DNA of 64,000 nt from NCBI GenBank assembly GCA_963728125.1, contig CAVSIZ010000011.1, positions 124,001 through 188,000 on the forward strand, written 5' to 3'. The DNA is from CAWDCV01 sp963728125 (GTDB taxonomy: Bacteria > Actinomycetota > Actinomycetes > CAWDCV01). The notes under the pieces are model-generated. The model ran no database searches, was not told where the DNA came from, and was given only the letters and a program-made list of their open reading frames with translations. The translations under genes and the position numbers were made by a program. Shown piece by piece: positions 42,314 to 51,285 of the stretch (the first letter of the stretch is position 1; each line of letters begins with the position of its first letter).

Positions 42314-43831
42314 GTGGAGGAACGCCCGATCTCGTCGCGAATGCAGGAGCTGCTGCAGCGGGCCACCGACGAGCGCCAGGCCGAGCAACACCGTCAGGGC
42401 GAGTCCGTGGAGTCGCTGCGTGCGCGGGTCGACGAGCTCTCGACCAGCGTTGTCGCAGGCAACGAGCGGCTCGCCGAGAAGATCGACGCGACGTTCGCCC
42501 TGACCGCGTCGACCGTCGACATCCTGCAGCGCCTCGCCGACCGAGTCGACGCGCTGGAGCGGTCGCTCGACGACATCACCATGCGCGTCGGATCGATCTC
42601 GTGGCGCATGGATGAGGTACGCGACGGTGAGGGGCGCCTTGCCGACCGCATCGACGAATCCGCGCTGGCGCTCGCGGAGGCGATGTTCGCAAGCAGAGGC
42701 GGGCGTCCCGACCGAGATGAGCGACCCGACGTCAACGCGTCCGATGGCTTCGATGCGACCAGGTCCGACGCGGCCAGGTTCGACGCCCCCGGCTCCGAGG
42801 CGCCCAGGTCCGACGCTGAGGCCCCGAGCGACCGGGGCGAGTTCGGCGCGCCCGTGCTCGACGGAACCGATCACGATCTGCCGGCCGCCGACACGGACCT
42901 GAGCGCACGAAGCGACACAGGAAAGGACGCCGGAACCGACACAGGATTCGACGCCAGCACCGATTCCGGACCGTACTCGCCCGAGCCCGAACCCCCACGT
43001 GACGACGACCCGTTCCGCGTCGCCAGCGACGACGACGAGCGGCGGCCCAGCTACCGGGCAGCCGAATCTGAGACCTCGGCACACCGAGACGACGTAGCAG
43101 ACCCGCGCCCGCCGTCCGCGCCGGAGCCCGACGATCGTCCGCTCGCCGACGTCCTCGACCTCCCGTCATCAGGTCGCGAGCCGATGCCAGCGCAGCGCTC
43201 CGGCGATTCGCCGGGTGACGAGGTCGCGAGCGGACGTCCCTCGTGGGGTCCCTCGGGTGACTTTCTCGGGAGCCGTCCTGCGGCCGTCGGCGCGGCGCAG
43301 GCGGCGGGCTCTGAAACGGTGGTGTTCGAGTTCCCCACCGAGAGCACCGGCCCGTCGGCGGAGCAGGTGGAGACAGCGTCGCAGATAGGGGATCCGCAAC
43401 AGGACTTCTTCGACCGGTGGGCACCGCAGGCCGAGGAGTCAACTGCGCCCGACAGAGCATCCCACCTCGACAGAGCCACCAACCCCGGCATAGCAACGAA
43501 CACGGCGCCTGCCCTCACCCCGGACGAGGCATCGACTCCGGACGAGAACCGCAACCCCGTACGTGGCCTCGGTGGCCCGCGCACCGGTCAGCGGTTCCTG
43601 CGCGAGGTGTCGGCTGCCCGGGAAAACCAGGACGTGACGCGGCCCACCGAAGCCTCGTACGACTCTGCCGCCGTTCCCGAAACACGGGCAACCGACGACA
43701 CCGTGCCACCGGAGTGGTTCGCGTCGTACTTCCGCAATGAAGCGCGTTCTGCCGGCTCGAAGCCGGTGCCGAAGAACGGGCCGAGCCCGGCGCCGCTGCC
43801 CGGCGGCCGGCCGGCGCCCGGTTCCGCCTGA
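42314..43831 (+). CDS. Coiled-coil plus long disordered acidic protein, unknown function
   Basis: A 505-residue protein. Residues about 1-125 form a heptad-like coiled coil (ATDERQAEQHRQGESVESLR, DILQRLADRVDALERSLDDI). From about 130 to the end it is low-complexity, rich in Asp, Ser, Pro, Ala and Glu with few hydrophobics, apart from a short segment SETVVFEFPTES at about 333-344. No membrane span or signal peptide. A GGGGAG site precedes GTG 42314. It stands alone between the AlkZ-like and ROK genes. I do not recognise it. Coding is supported by clear codon bias and a good start. Confidence 0.7.
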   Translation: MEERPISSRMQELLQRATDERQAEQHRQGESVESLRARVDELSTSVVAGNERLAEKIDATFALTASTVDILQRLADRVDALERSLDDITMRVGSISWRMDEVRDGEGRLADRIDESALALAEAMFASRGGRPDRDERPDVNASDGFDATRSDAARFDAPGSEAPRSDAEAPSDRGEFGAPVLDGTDHDLPAADTDLSARSDTGKDAGTDTGFDASTDSGPYSPEPEPPRDDDPFRVASDDDERRPSYRAAESETSAHRDDVADPRPPSAPEPDDRPLADVLDLPSSGREPMPAQRSGDSPGDEVASGRPSWGPSGDFLGSRPAAVGAAQAAGSETVVFEFPTESTGPSAEQVETASQIGDPQQDFFDRWAPQAEESTAPDRASHLDRATNPGIATNTAPALTPDEASTPDENRNPVRGLGGPRTGQRFLREVSAARENQDVTRPTEASYDSAAVPETRATDDTVPPEWFASYFRNEARSAGSKPVPKNGPSPAPLPGGRPAPGSA

Positions 43832-43897
43832 TCGCTGAGTGCTGTCTGATCGCGGGGTGACCGCCCTGGGGCGGGTTGCGCCCTAGGCTGACCAGCT

Positions 43898-44668
43898 GTG
43901 ACCAGTCCCGCCAGCGCGCCGGATCCCGCGCTGCGCACGCTGGCAATCGACTGCGGCGGCACCGGCCTCAAGGCAGCAGTGCTCGACAGTGACGGCGAGA
44001 TGGTCACACCGCGGCTGCGGGTGCCGACGCCCTACCCATGCCCGCCGACCACGATGGTGGACACCCTGGTCGATCTCGCCGCCGCGCTGAAGCCGTACGA
44101 CCGCGTCTCGGTGGGCTTTCCCGGCATGGTGCGGCACGGGCAGGTCCTCACGACCCCGCACTACGTGACCGAGGGCGGCCCGTTCACGCCGCCCGTCCCG
44201 GAACTGGTGGAGGCGTGGCGCGGGTACGACATCGAGTCGGTACTCGGCGCGGCCCTGCAGTGCCCCACTCGGGTAGCCAACGATGCGGAGGTGCAGGGCG
44301 CAGCCGCGATCACCGGCAAGGGGCTGGAGCTCATGATCACGCTCGGCACGGGCGTCGGATGCGCGGTGTTCGACGAAGGTGCGCTGCTCCCTCACATCGA
44401 GCTGTCGCAGGCGCCCTTCCGTAAGGGCGAGACGTTCGACCAGCAACTCGGCAACCACGCTCGCAGGCGGGTCGGCGCGAAGAAGTGGAACGAGCGCGTC
44501 TTCAAGGCGATCACCGCGCTGCGTCCCGTGTTCGTCTGGGATCGGTTGTACATCGGCGGCGGCAATGCACGGCACATCACGGTCGACCTCGGCGACGACG
44601 TGACGTTCGTGCCGAACGCGGCGGGCATCCTCGGCGGCATCATGCTGTGGGAGACGCCACGACGATGA
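43898..44668 (+). CDS. ROK-family sugar kinase, polyphosphate-glucokinase-like
   Basis: A 256-residue protein. LAIDCGGTGLKAAVLD (about 16-31) is the ATP/phosphate-binding site; VANDAEVQGAAAI (about 126-138) includes the catalytic Asp; LGTGVGCAVF follows. The segment HIELSQAPFRKGETFDQQLG matches polyphosphate glucokinase PPGK-type enzymes. It may phosphorylate glucose using polyphosphate or ATP; no zinc-binding ROK Cys motif is visible. The stop overlaps the channel gene by 4 nt (ATGA), though linkage may be incidental. Confidence 0.8.
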   Translation: MTSPASAPDPALRTLAIDCGGTGLKAAVLDSDGEMVTPRLRVPTPYPCPPTTMVDTLVDLAAALKPYDRVSVGFPGMVRHGQVLTTPHYVTEGGPFTPPVPELVEAWRGYDIESVLGAALQCPTRVANDAEVQGAAAITGKGLELMITLGTGVGCAVFDEGALLPHIELSQAPFRKGETFDQQLGNHARRRVGAKKWNERVFKAITALRPVFVWDRLYIGGGNARHITVDLGDDVTFVPNAAGILGGIMLWETPRR

Positions 44669-45723
44669 GCCGACCTTTCGACAACGCCTTTCAGCGCGCC
44701 ACCGATGACGCCGTGTCCGATGTGGTGCTGCCGTCGCGCGACGTTGGACCGTTCCGCTTGCTGGGGCGCCGCGTGTCGATCGCGCTCGGCATCCTGGTGT
44801 CGGTCGCGCTCATCGTGTACATCGACCGCGATGGTTATCGCGATGCTGTCGGGCAGCCGCTCTCGCTGCTCGACGCGTTCTACTACGCGACCGTCAGCCT
44901 CTCGACGACGGGCTACGGCGACATCACTCCTGCGAGTCCCGCGGCTCGGCTGGTCAACATCCTGTTCGTCACGCCAGCGAGAGTGCTGTTCCTCATCATT
45001 CTCGTCGGGACGACGCTTGAGGTCTTGACGCAGCGCACTCAATACCTCGTACGGCTCAACCGCTGGAGGGCTCACTTGCGCGACCACACCATCGTGATCG
45101 GGTACGGCACCAAGGGTCGCGCGGCCGTCCGGACCATGATCGACAACGGTGTCTCCCCGGGCAACATCGTCGTCATCGATCCCAACGGCGTCATCGTCGA
45201 CGAAGCCACTCGGACGGGTGTCGCTGGTGTCGCGGGCGATGCCACGCGGAGCGAGGTGCTGCGGACAGCGCACATCCAGACCGCGCGCCAGGTCATCGTC
45301 GCTGCCGATCGCGACGACAGCGCGGTGCTCATCACGCTGTCGGCACGAGCGCTCAATCCACGCGCGAACATCGTCGCCTCCGTACGGGAATCGGAAAACG
45401 GGCCGCTACTCGAGCAGAGCGGCGCCGACACCGTCATCACCTCCTCAGAAGCTGCCGGCCGCCTACTGGGTCTTGCAACGAGCAGCCCGTTCGTCATCGA
45501 AGTCGTCGAGGATCTGCTCACGCCCGGCTCCGGATTGGAACTCGTGGAGCGTCCCGCGGTGTCCAGCGAGATCGGGAAGTCGCCGAAGCAGCTGCAGGAC
45601 AAGGTGCTCGCCGTCGTCCGGGATGGCGAGCTGCATCTCCCCGACGACGCTGTCTGCGTGCAGCTCGTCCACGGCGACCGCCTCGTGGTGGCGCTGTCCC
45701 ATCCGCACGACGACGACGAGTAG
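44665..45723 (+). CDS. Potassium channel with RCK/TrkA-N domain
   Basis: A 352-residue membrane protein. Two membrane helices (about 37-55 and 92-113) flank the pore loop with the selectivity filter TTGYGD (81-86). The cytoplasmic Rossmann domain starts HTIVIGYGTKGRAAV (about 135-150), followed by VASVRESENGPLLEQSGAD and a TrkA-C-like tail. Kch-type 2TM channel gated by nucleotide or ligand at RCK. ATG 44665 is set by overlap with the ROK stop; the upstream open frame is shadow. No Trk partner nearby. Confidence 0.9.
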   Translation: MSRPFDNAFQRATDDAVSDVVLPSRDVGPFRLLGRRVSIALGILVSVALIVYIDRDGYRDAVGQPLSLLDAFYYATVSLSTTGYGDITPASPAARLVNILFVTPARVLFLIILVGTTLEVLTQRTQYLVRLNRWRAHLRDHTIVIGYGTKGRAAVRTMIDNGVSPGNIVVIDPNGVIVDEATRTGVAGVAGDATRSEVLRTAHIQTARQVIVAADRDDSAVLITLSARALNPRANIVASVRESENGPLLEQSGADTVITSSEAAGRLLGLATSSPFVIEVVEDLLTPGSGLELVERPAVSSEIGKSPKQLQDKVLAVVRDGELHLPDDAVCVQLVHGDRLVVALSHPHDDDE

Positions 45724-45725
45724 CC

Positions 45726-46706
45726 GTGCACGCCATCGTCGTTTCGTCACCTGGCGACGCGTCGGTGCTGCAGTGGGAAGACGTCGAGGATCCCGTTGCC
45801 GCCCCAGGCGAGGTCGTCATCGACGTCGCCGCCAGCGCCATCAATCGGGCAGACATCTTGCAGCGGATGGGCCACTACGAACCGCCGCCGGGAGCGTCGC
45901 CGTACCTGGGTCTGGAGTGCAGTGGGCGCATCGCGTCGCTTGGCTACGACGTCTCCGGCTGGTCGGCCGGCGACGAGGTGTGTGCACTCCTCGCCGGCGG
46001 CGGCTACGCAACCCGTGTCGCTGTGGCGTCCGAGCTGCTTCTCCCTATTCCTCGCGGAGTGTCGCTCGTCGATGCTGCAGGACTGCCCGAGGCCGTCTGC
46101 ACGGTGTGGTCGAACGTCTTCATGATGGCGGGCCTCCAACCGGGCGAGACACTGCTCGTGCACGGTGGAGCAAGCGGCGTCGGGACCATCGCCGTGCAGC
46201 TAGGTCGACAGCTCGGTGCTCGCGTACTGGTGACTGCCGGGTCGCCGGCCAAGATCGAGCGCTGCATTGAGCTGGGTGCGGAGGCAGGAATCGACTACCG
46301 CACTGAGGATTTCGTCGAGCGCGTCACTGAGCTCACCGATGGACGGGGCGCCGACGTGATCCTCGACAACATGGGCGCGTCGTACCTCCAGCGTAACGTC
46401 GCCGCGCTCGCCCTCGAGGGTCGCCTGGCAGTCATCGGCATGCAGGGTGGTCGGCGCGGCGAGCTCGATCTGGGCGCGCTGATGGCAAAGCGGGCAGCGG
46501 TGCTCGCGACGTCGCTGCGCGCTCGTCCGCTCGCAGAGAAGGCGACAATCGTGGCCTCCGTACGACAGCACGTGTGGCCACTACTCGCGTCAGGTGACCT
46601 CCGTCCCGTCGTGGACCGGGTGCTGCCGATGTCGGATGCTGCGGAAGCGCACCGCGTCGTCGAAGCCAGCGAGCATGTCGGCAAGGTGCTGCTCGTAGCC
46701 CCCTAG
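45726..46706 (+). CDS. NADPH:quinone reductase, zinc-less MDR family (QOR/PIG3-like)
   Basis: A 326-residue medium-chain reductase. The GroES-like N-terminal half has INRADILQRMGHYEPPPGASPYLGLE, and the Rossmann half starts LLVHGGASGVGTIAVQLGRQLGA (about 141-163). It lacks the zinc-binding cysteine cluster, as in PIG3/quinone oxidoreductases that reduce quinones or enals with NADPH. It lies 2 nt after the potassium channel stop. Its TAG stop overlaps that of the convergent GNAT gene (CTAG). Substrate unassigned. Confidence 0.9.
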   Translation: MHAIVVSSPGDASVLQWEDVEDPVAAPGEVVIDVAASAINRADILQRMGHYEPPPGASPYLGLECSGRIASLGYDVSGWSAGDEVCALLAGGGYATRVAVASELLLPIPRGVSLVDAAGLPEAVCTVWSNVFMMAGLQPGETLLVHGGASGVGTIAVQLGRQLGARVLVTAGSPAKIERCIELGAEAGIDYRTEDFVERVTELTDGRGADVILDNMGASYLQRNVAALALEGRLAVIGMQGGRRGELDLGALMAKRAAVLATSLRARPLAEKATIVASVRQHVWPLLASGDLRPVVDRVLPMSDAAEAHRVVEASEHVGKVLLVAP

Positions 46707-47687
46707 CGGTTGACGGGGATGTGGCGTTCCCATACGTCGGCTTGGAACAGCGGGCGCATCCCGACCGACTCGTACAGCGCTAGTGCTCCGGTCTCGTTGC
46801 CGGTATCGACACCGAGACCGGCCTTGACGCGACCGGTCGCCGCAAACTCGGCAAGGGCATGCTGCAGCAGCGCCCGACCCAGCCCGCGACCGCGATATTC
46901 CTTGAGAACACCGAGGTTCTTGACCCAGCCGCCGTTCTCATCGGCGTACTGCAGGTCACCCATCGCGAGACCGGCGGGCTCGCCGTCGACTTCGGCGATC
47001 CACCACTGTCCTGGATCCGCACTGTTGCGCGCCTGCATGCGTGCCGACCATGCCTCGTACGACTCCGGAGCCGTGCCAAAGTGCTCGGCGAACGAGTCGA
47101 AGAGCAGGCGGTGCACAGTACGGCGACCCGTCTCGGACGTGTCGGCCACGCGGATGCGTACACCGTCGGCGAGGACGGGTGGGCGCTCGTCACCGGTAAG
47201 GGCAACGTCCATCCGGTTGAAGCGGCGCACGTTGTCGTACCCCGCAGCTTCGAGCCAGCCAATGAGCGCCTTCTCGGTCGTGGGCACGATAAACGACACC
47301 TCTGCCGTCGGCAGCCCGTGCGTGCCGACCATCTCAGCCGCTCGACCCTCGACGGCCTCGATGAGGTACGGGCCGACGCGTTCGCCATCGCCGCTCTCGG
47401 ACAGTCCCGGATGGATGTAGAGATCGGCCTCCGTCAGCGGCGCTGGTATTGCGGTCGACCACCGTGGCGTACCCAACGAGTCGGCCGTCCGGCGCCACCA
47501 CCAGCCAGCTGTCCGTTGCCAGCACGAGCCGGGGATCCGACAGCGCGGCGTGCACGTCCTCGGCGTTGGTGTCCGGGAAGCCCAGGGCGGCGACGTCGAC
47601 GTCGATCCAGAGCGCGAGCACGGCCTCGAGGTCGGCCGGATCGAGCGTTGCAGGCCGGACGGCGTAGCCGGCGGGAAGCTGCCTCAT
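46703..47687 (-). pseudogene. Two-domain GNAT acetyltransferase with a frameshift (mycothiol-synthase-like)
   Basis: The first GNAT domain begins at ATG 47687 (MRQLPAGYAVRPATLDPADLEAV) and runs to about 47440. The second domain continues in another frame to 46703, with DLYIHPGLSESGDGERVGPYLIEA and the acetyl-CoA loop KEYRGRGLGRALLQHAL. One extra base near 47438-47440 (in VVDRNTSAA..LTEADLYIHPG) explains the break. The two-domain arrangement resembles mycothiol synthase MshD or related tandem GNATs. If the indel is a sequencing error the gene encodes about 327 residues. Confidence 0.75.
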
Positions 47688-47751
47688 GAGCAATCAGCGT
47701 GCCGGAGGACCCGCCCCGCATGCCAGCGACTTATCGGGCAAGGATGGGGGC

Positions 47752-48303
47752 ATGAGCGAACCCACCGACAGCCCACAGCGCGTCGTCGTGGTCGGCCCCG
47801 GCGGCATGGCCGTCGAAGGTCCGGCGCCGGCGCAGGAGATACCCGAGCAGGGTGACGACGACAGCGCGACCCGGCTCACCGAGCTCATCGAGCAGCCGGC
47901 CATGGTCATGCGGATCGGCAGCATGGTCAAGCAGTTGCTCGAGGAGGTGCGGGCGGCGCCGCTCGACGAGGCCAGCCGGCGACGGCTGCGCGAGATCCAC
48001 CGAGCGTCGATCGCGGAGCTGGAGCAGGGTCTCGCACCGGAGCTGGTCGACGAGCTGGAGCGCCTGTCGTTGCCGTTCACCGAGGACGAGGTGCCGACCG
48101 ACGCCGAGCTTCGGATCGCTCAGGCGCAGCTGGTGGGATGGCTCGAAGGGCTGTTCCACGGCATTCAGACGGCGCTGTTCGCCCAGCAGATGGCCGCTCG
48201 AGCTCAGTTGGAGCAAATGCGCCGCGCGCTGCCGGGCGGCGCCCCGACCGACCTGCCGCCGGGCATGCGGCCGGGCGGTACCGGAACCGGCCAGTACCTC
48301 TAA
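47752..48303 (+). CDS. bpa: Bacterial proteasome activator Bpa/PafE (DUF2587)
   Basis: A 183-residue protein, close to Mycobacterium tuberculosis Rv3780 (about 178). Core helices read RIGSMVKQLLEEVRAAPLDEASRRRLREIHR and LERLSLPFTEDEVPTDAELRIAQAQLVGWLEGLFHGIQTAL. The C-terminus GQYL is the proteasome-docking motif that opens the 20S gate in an ATP-independent way. AAGGATGGGGG precedes ATG 47752. The family acts on unfolded substrates including heat-shock repressor HspR in mycobacteria. No proteasome core genes are in the window. Confidence 0.93.
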   Translation: MSEPTDSPQRVVVVGPGGMAVEGPAPAQEIPEQGDDDSATRLTELIEQPAMVMRIGSMVKQLLEEVRAAPLDEASRRRLREIHRASIAELEQGLAPELVDELERLSLPFTEDEVPTDAELRIAQAQLVGWLEGLFHGIQTALFAQQMAARAQLEQMRRALPGGAPTDLPPGMRPGGTGTGQYL

Positions 48304-48319
48304 CGGCCGGGGACTGAAG

Positions 48320-48766
48320 GTGACCGCCGTCTACACCGACGGTGCTTGTGCTGGCAATCCTGGTCCGGGTGGCTGGGCCTGGGCAGTCGCGGACGGCCGG
48401 CAGGCGTTCGGGAGTGAACCGCACACGACCAATCAGCGGATGGAGATCCGGGCTGCGCTCGAGGCGGTACGGGCGCTGGCCGACAGTCCGCTCGTGATCG
48501 TCAGCGACTCGACCTACGTCGTGAACTGCTTCCGAGACGCCTGGTGGCGCGGCTGGCACACCAGGGGCTGGCTCAACTCGGCCAAGCGACCCGTGGCCAA
48601 CCGCGACCTGTGGGAGCCGCTGATCGAGGCGGTGAACGACCGTGGCGACGTGACGTTCACCTGGGTCAAGGGGCACTCCGGGAATGCGATGAACGACCTG
48701 GTCGACGCGCTCGCCGTCCAGGCGACCGTGGAGCAGGCTAGCGCTGCTCGGCGTGGCCGAACGTGA
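48320..48766 (+). CDS. rnhA: Ribonuclease HI
   Basis: A 148-residue RNase H1. The acidic catalytic residues are Asp7 (VYTDGACAG), Glu42 (MEIRAALEAV), Asp63 (VSDSTYVV) and Asp129, with His119 in WVKGHSGN. It degrades RNA in RNA-DNA hybrids. GTG 48320 is set by the family start VTAVYTDG. Its 3' end overlaps the convergent YihY gene by 29 nt. It is 16 nt after bpa, so may be co-transcribed. Confidence 0.9.
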   Translation: MTAVYTDGACAGNPGPGGWAWAVADGRQAFGSEPHTTNQRMEIRAALEAVRALADSPLVIVSDSTYVVNCFRDAWWRGWHTRGWLNSAKRPVANRDLWEPLIEAVNDRGDVTFTWVKGHSGNAMNDLVDALAVQATVEQASAARRGRT

Positions 48767-49706
48767 CATCGACGTCCTGCTCGGGGCGCCGTACCTCCGC
48801 TTCGACGTATAAGCGGTAGGCCCGCTCGTCGCCTTCGGTAATGGGCGGCTGCGTCAGCGCCCGTGGCCACAGATGCTTGACCCGGACGATGTCGGCCTCG
48901 ATGACGTGCAGAGCCACCGATGCCTGCACGTACAGCCACGTGATCAGGCCGAGAACGATGGCGAAGACGCCGTACACCGCGCTGGCATGACTGAGGTATT
49001 CGCGCACCAGGATCGTGCCGACGGCGAGAAACACCTGGTAGATCAGGCCGGTAGCAATGGCAGTGGGAATCAGTCGTCGGGTTGGGACGTGCCCCGCGGT
49101 TGCGATTCGGAACATGAGGATGACGAGGGCAACGGTCAACACCAGAGACACAGCGAACACGACGACGCGGATGGTGGCACCGAGCGCACCGCTGCCGCCC
49201 CCGATGCCTGACAGGGCTGCCGTGCCGAGGACGCCCACGCCCAGCAACGAGATCAGGCCGATGCTGCGCAGCAGACTGATGGGAAAGCCGGGCCGGTGGA
49301 CACGGGGAACTCCCCACAGCTTGTTCAGCGCGTCCTGAGCCGTATTGGCTACGCCGCGGAGCCCGAGCGTGGCGATCACCAGACCGACGATGAGCGCTAC
49401 GCCGGTGCGGTCAAGCGATGTGACGTTCTCTTGCAGCTGCTGCCCGATCACCGGGAAGTCGGCGACGGCGGAGTCGAGCACGCGCTCCTGAAGCTCAGGA
49501 TTGTCGCGCAGGAGCCAGCCGAGAACGGTGACCAGGATGAGCAGAAACGGGAAGATCGCCACGAACGCGTAGTACGCCAGCAGTGCGGACATGCTTCCGC
49601 CCTGGTCGTCATCGAATTTCCGTAGGACAGCAACCGGAAATCCCAACCAGGCATGGCGCTGCTGGTAGCGGTCGAAGCCGCGCACCACCGAGGCCAGGAC
49701 ATTCAT
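48738..49706 (-). CDS. YihY/BrkB-family membrane protein
   Basis: A 322-residue protein with six or so membrane helices. Conserved family segments are SMSALLAYYAFVAIFPFLLIL, ALNKLWGVPRVHRP and GLITWLYVQASVALHVIEADI. ATG 49706 overlaps the DUF2203 stop (ATGA) and begins the conserved MNVLASVVRGFDRYQ. Formerly annotated as RNase BN, but no ribonuclease activity is established; function is unknown. Its 3' end overlaps rnhA on the other strand. A second YihY protein is encoded at 55894. Confidence 0.88.
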   Translation of the reverse strand: MNVLASVVRGFDRYQQRHAWLGFPVAVLRKFDDDQGGSMSALLAYYAFVAIFPFLLILVTVLGWLLRDNPELQERVLDSAVADFPVIGQQLQENVTSLDRTGVALIVGLVIATLGLRGVANTAQDALNKLWGVPRVHRPGFPISLLRSIGLISLLGVGVLGTAALSGIGGGSGALGATIRVVVFAVSLVLTVALVILMFRIATAGHVPTRRLIPTAIATGLIYQVFLAVGTILVREYLSHASAVYGVFAIVLGLITWLYVQASVALHVIEADIVRVKHLWPRALTQPPITEGDERAYRLYVEAEVRRPEQDVDVTFGHAEQR

Positions 49707-50077
49707 CGCGCGCCTACCGGGAGTCGGCGTCGTCCCGCGAAGCCGTGCTCGGGTCGGTGATACCAGTCGAGGGCCTGATCCCCTTCCAGCCAGCACAGCA
49801 GGATCTCCTCGCCATCGAGCTGCGAGGGAAAGTCGAGCAGCAGCGGCGCCCAGCCGCGAACCTGAAGGCCCTGAGCCGGAAACCACGCCAGCAGCTCAGA
49901 CAGCTGGGCTTCGAGCGCTTTCGCCTCCGCACGACCACCGAGCGGTGATGGCTGCCCCTGCGACAGCGTGGTCTGCAGGTCCATGAGGTTGGCGCGGACG
50001 GTGACGAGGTCGGCCGCGACCTCCCGCAGCTCGGGAAGCAGCGCGCGCGCCTCGTCCAGGGTGAAGGTCCTGTCCAT
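49703..50077 (-). CDS. DUF2203-family protein
   Basis: A 124-residue protein of a small uncharacterised family. The opening MDRTFTLDEARALLPELREVAADLV and the tail LDGEEILLCWLEGDQALDWYHRPEHGFAGRRR are the family landmarks. It is predicted helical N-terminally with a beta-rich C-terminal half. It is coupled to the YihY gene by overlap and abuts the alpha/beta-hydrolase stop. Confidence 0.85.
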   Translation of the reverse strand: MDRTFTLDEARALLPELREVAADLVTVRANLMDLQTTLSQGQPSPLGGRAEAKALEAQLSELLAWFPAQGLQVRGWAPLLLDFPSQLDGEEILLCWLEGDQALDWYHRPEHGFAGRRRLPVGAR

Positions 50078-50953
50078 TCACATCCTCTCCGCGAGCTCGA
50101 CGATCGCTGACACCAGGGCGTCCCCGTCGAGGAGCTCGGGATCATTGTGATCGGCACCCGGGACAGGGACCACCGATGCCCCATCTGCGGCGTCAGCGAC
50201 CGCTTGACTCTGCGCCGGCGGCACGATCACGTCGCGGGTGCCGTACACCACCGTGATCGGCGAGCGCACCCCCTCGACGTACTCGGCGACGGGGTAGCGA
50301 TCTTTGAGCAATGCACTGACCGGCAGATACGGGTAGTGCACGCGGCCGACGTCGGCGAGGCTGACGAACGGCGAGCGCAGGACCATGCCTGCTGGCGGAT
50401 GCTCGGTGGCGAGCTCGGCGACGACGGCCGCGCCGAGGCTCTCGCCGACGTAGATGAGCGGCGCTTGCGTCTGGTCCACGAGGAACTCGCGCGCCGCTCG
50501 TACGTCGCGCTTCAGGCCGTCCTCGCTCGGACTGCCGGCATTGCCGCCGTATCCGCGATAGTCGAAGAGCAGCACGGAGAGCCCACGCTGGTTCAGGGCG
50601 CGCGCCAGTGGGGCACGTCCCGCTCGGTCGCCGGCGTTGCCGTTGGCGACGAGGACGGCGGCGCTTCCTGGCGTACCCGGCACGTACCAGGCGCCGAGCT
50701 CGATGCCGTCACTGGTCCTGAGGGTGACGTCCTGGGCGCCGGGGAGAAATGCGGCGGCGCTCGGAACCGGCGCGGTCGACGGGAAGTAGATCAGCCGCCG
50801 CTGAAACTGCCAGAGCAAGCCGAGCACCAGGGCCACCACCGCAATTCCCGCTCCGGCGACGGCGATGATTCGCGCCACCTGTCCGAGTGTGGCGTGTCGC
50901 GAACCCGGGGAGCATGCCGGCGAAGCAACTGTGGGATCGTTCGGGCGTTTCAC
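50078..50953 (-). CDS. Membrane-anchored alpha/beta hydrolase (BEM46/ABHD13-like)
   Basis: A 291-residue protein with an N-terminal membrane helix (about 27-50). The nucleophile Ser lies in VGESLGAAVVA, Asp in YGTRDVIVPP and His in GADHNDPEL, giving a complete triad. VANGNAGDRAGRAP supplies the oxyanion region. Serine hydrolase on the outer face or inner face of the membrane; substrate unknown. The stop directly abuts the start of DUF2203. Confidence 0.85.
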   Translation of the reverse strand: MKRPNDPTVASPACSPGSRHATLGQVARIIAVAGAGIAVVALVLGLLWQFQRRLIYFPSTAPVPSAAAFLPGAQDVTLRTSDGIELGAWYVPGTPGSAAVLVANGNAGDRAGRAPLARALNQRGLSVLLFDYRGYGGNAGSPSEDGLKRDVRAAREFLVDQTQAPLIYVGESLGAAVVAELATEHPPAGMVLRSPFVSLADVGRVHYPYLPVSALLKDRYPVAEYVEGVRSPITVVYGTRDVIVPPAQSQAVADAADGASVVPVPGADHNDPELLDGDALVSAIVELAERM

Positions 50954-50986
50954 GGGCGCTCGCGCCCCAGCTACGTGGAGGTAGCC

Positions 50987-51184
50987 GTGCGCATCGGATC
51001 AGTGCTCATCATCATCTGGCTGATCATCGGAGCCATCGCCGCCAACCAGCGGGGATACTTCAGCGACAACGACACGAACTGTGCCGAAGCCAGCACAATC
51101 TTCGTGACGATCATCGCCGGGCCACTGAACTACTTTGGCGTCAACCCGACGATCGACTGCGAACTCCCCCAGCCCTCGCCCTGA
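50987..51184 (+). CDS. Small membrane protein, unknown function
   Basis: A 65-residue protein from GTG 50987, with GGAGG (50977-50981) upstream. One hydrophobic helix (SVLIIIWLIIGAIAA, about 5-19) then a polar region with two cysteines (DTNCAEAS, TIDCELPQ) that could form a disulfide outside the cell. Similar short proteins occur next to other actinobacterial genes, but I cannot name it. It is divergent from the hydrolase. Confidence 0.6.
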   Translation: MRIGSVLIIIWLIIGAIAANQRGYFSDNDTNCAEASTIFVTIIAGPLNYFGVNPTIDCELPQPSP

Positions 51185-51200
51185 TCAGGTTGTGGCTCGA

Positions 51201-51267
51201 CTTCACTCACCTGGTGCCGCAATTGAGGGGTGATATGTCCGTTTTCGGCGTCACCAGGTGAGTGAAG
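51201..51267. repeat. 16-bp perfect inverted repeat with 35-nt loop in a convergent gap
   Basis: CTTCACTCACCTGGTG (51201-51216) and CACCAGGTGAGTGAAG (51252-51267) are exact reverse complements. The loop is only moderately GC-rich, unlike its surroundings. It lies 16 nt after the small membrane protein stop and 18 nt before the HAD stop, so it could be a bidirectional terminator. Long perfect arms with a long AT-richer loop also suit a non-autonomous mobile or REP-like element. Confidence 0.75.
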
Positions 51268-51285
51268 CCGCCCGGACTCGTGGGC

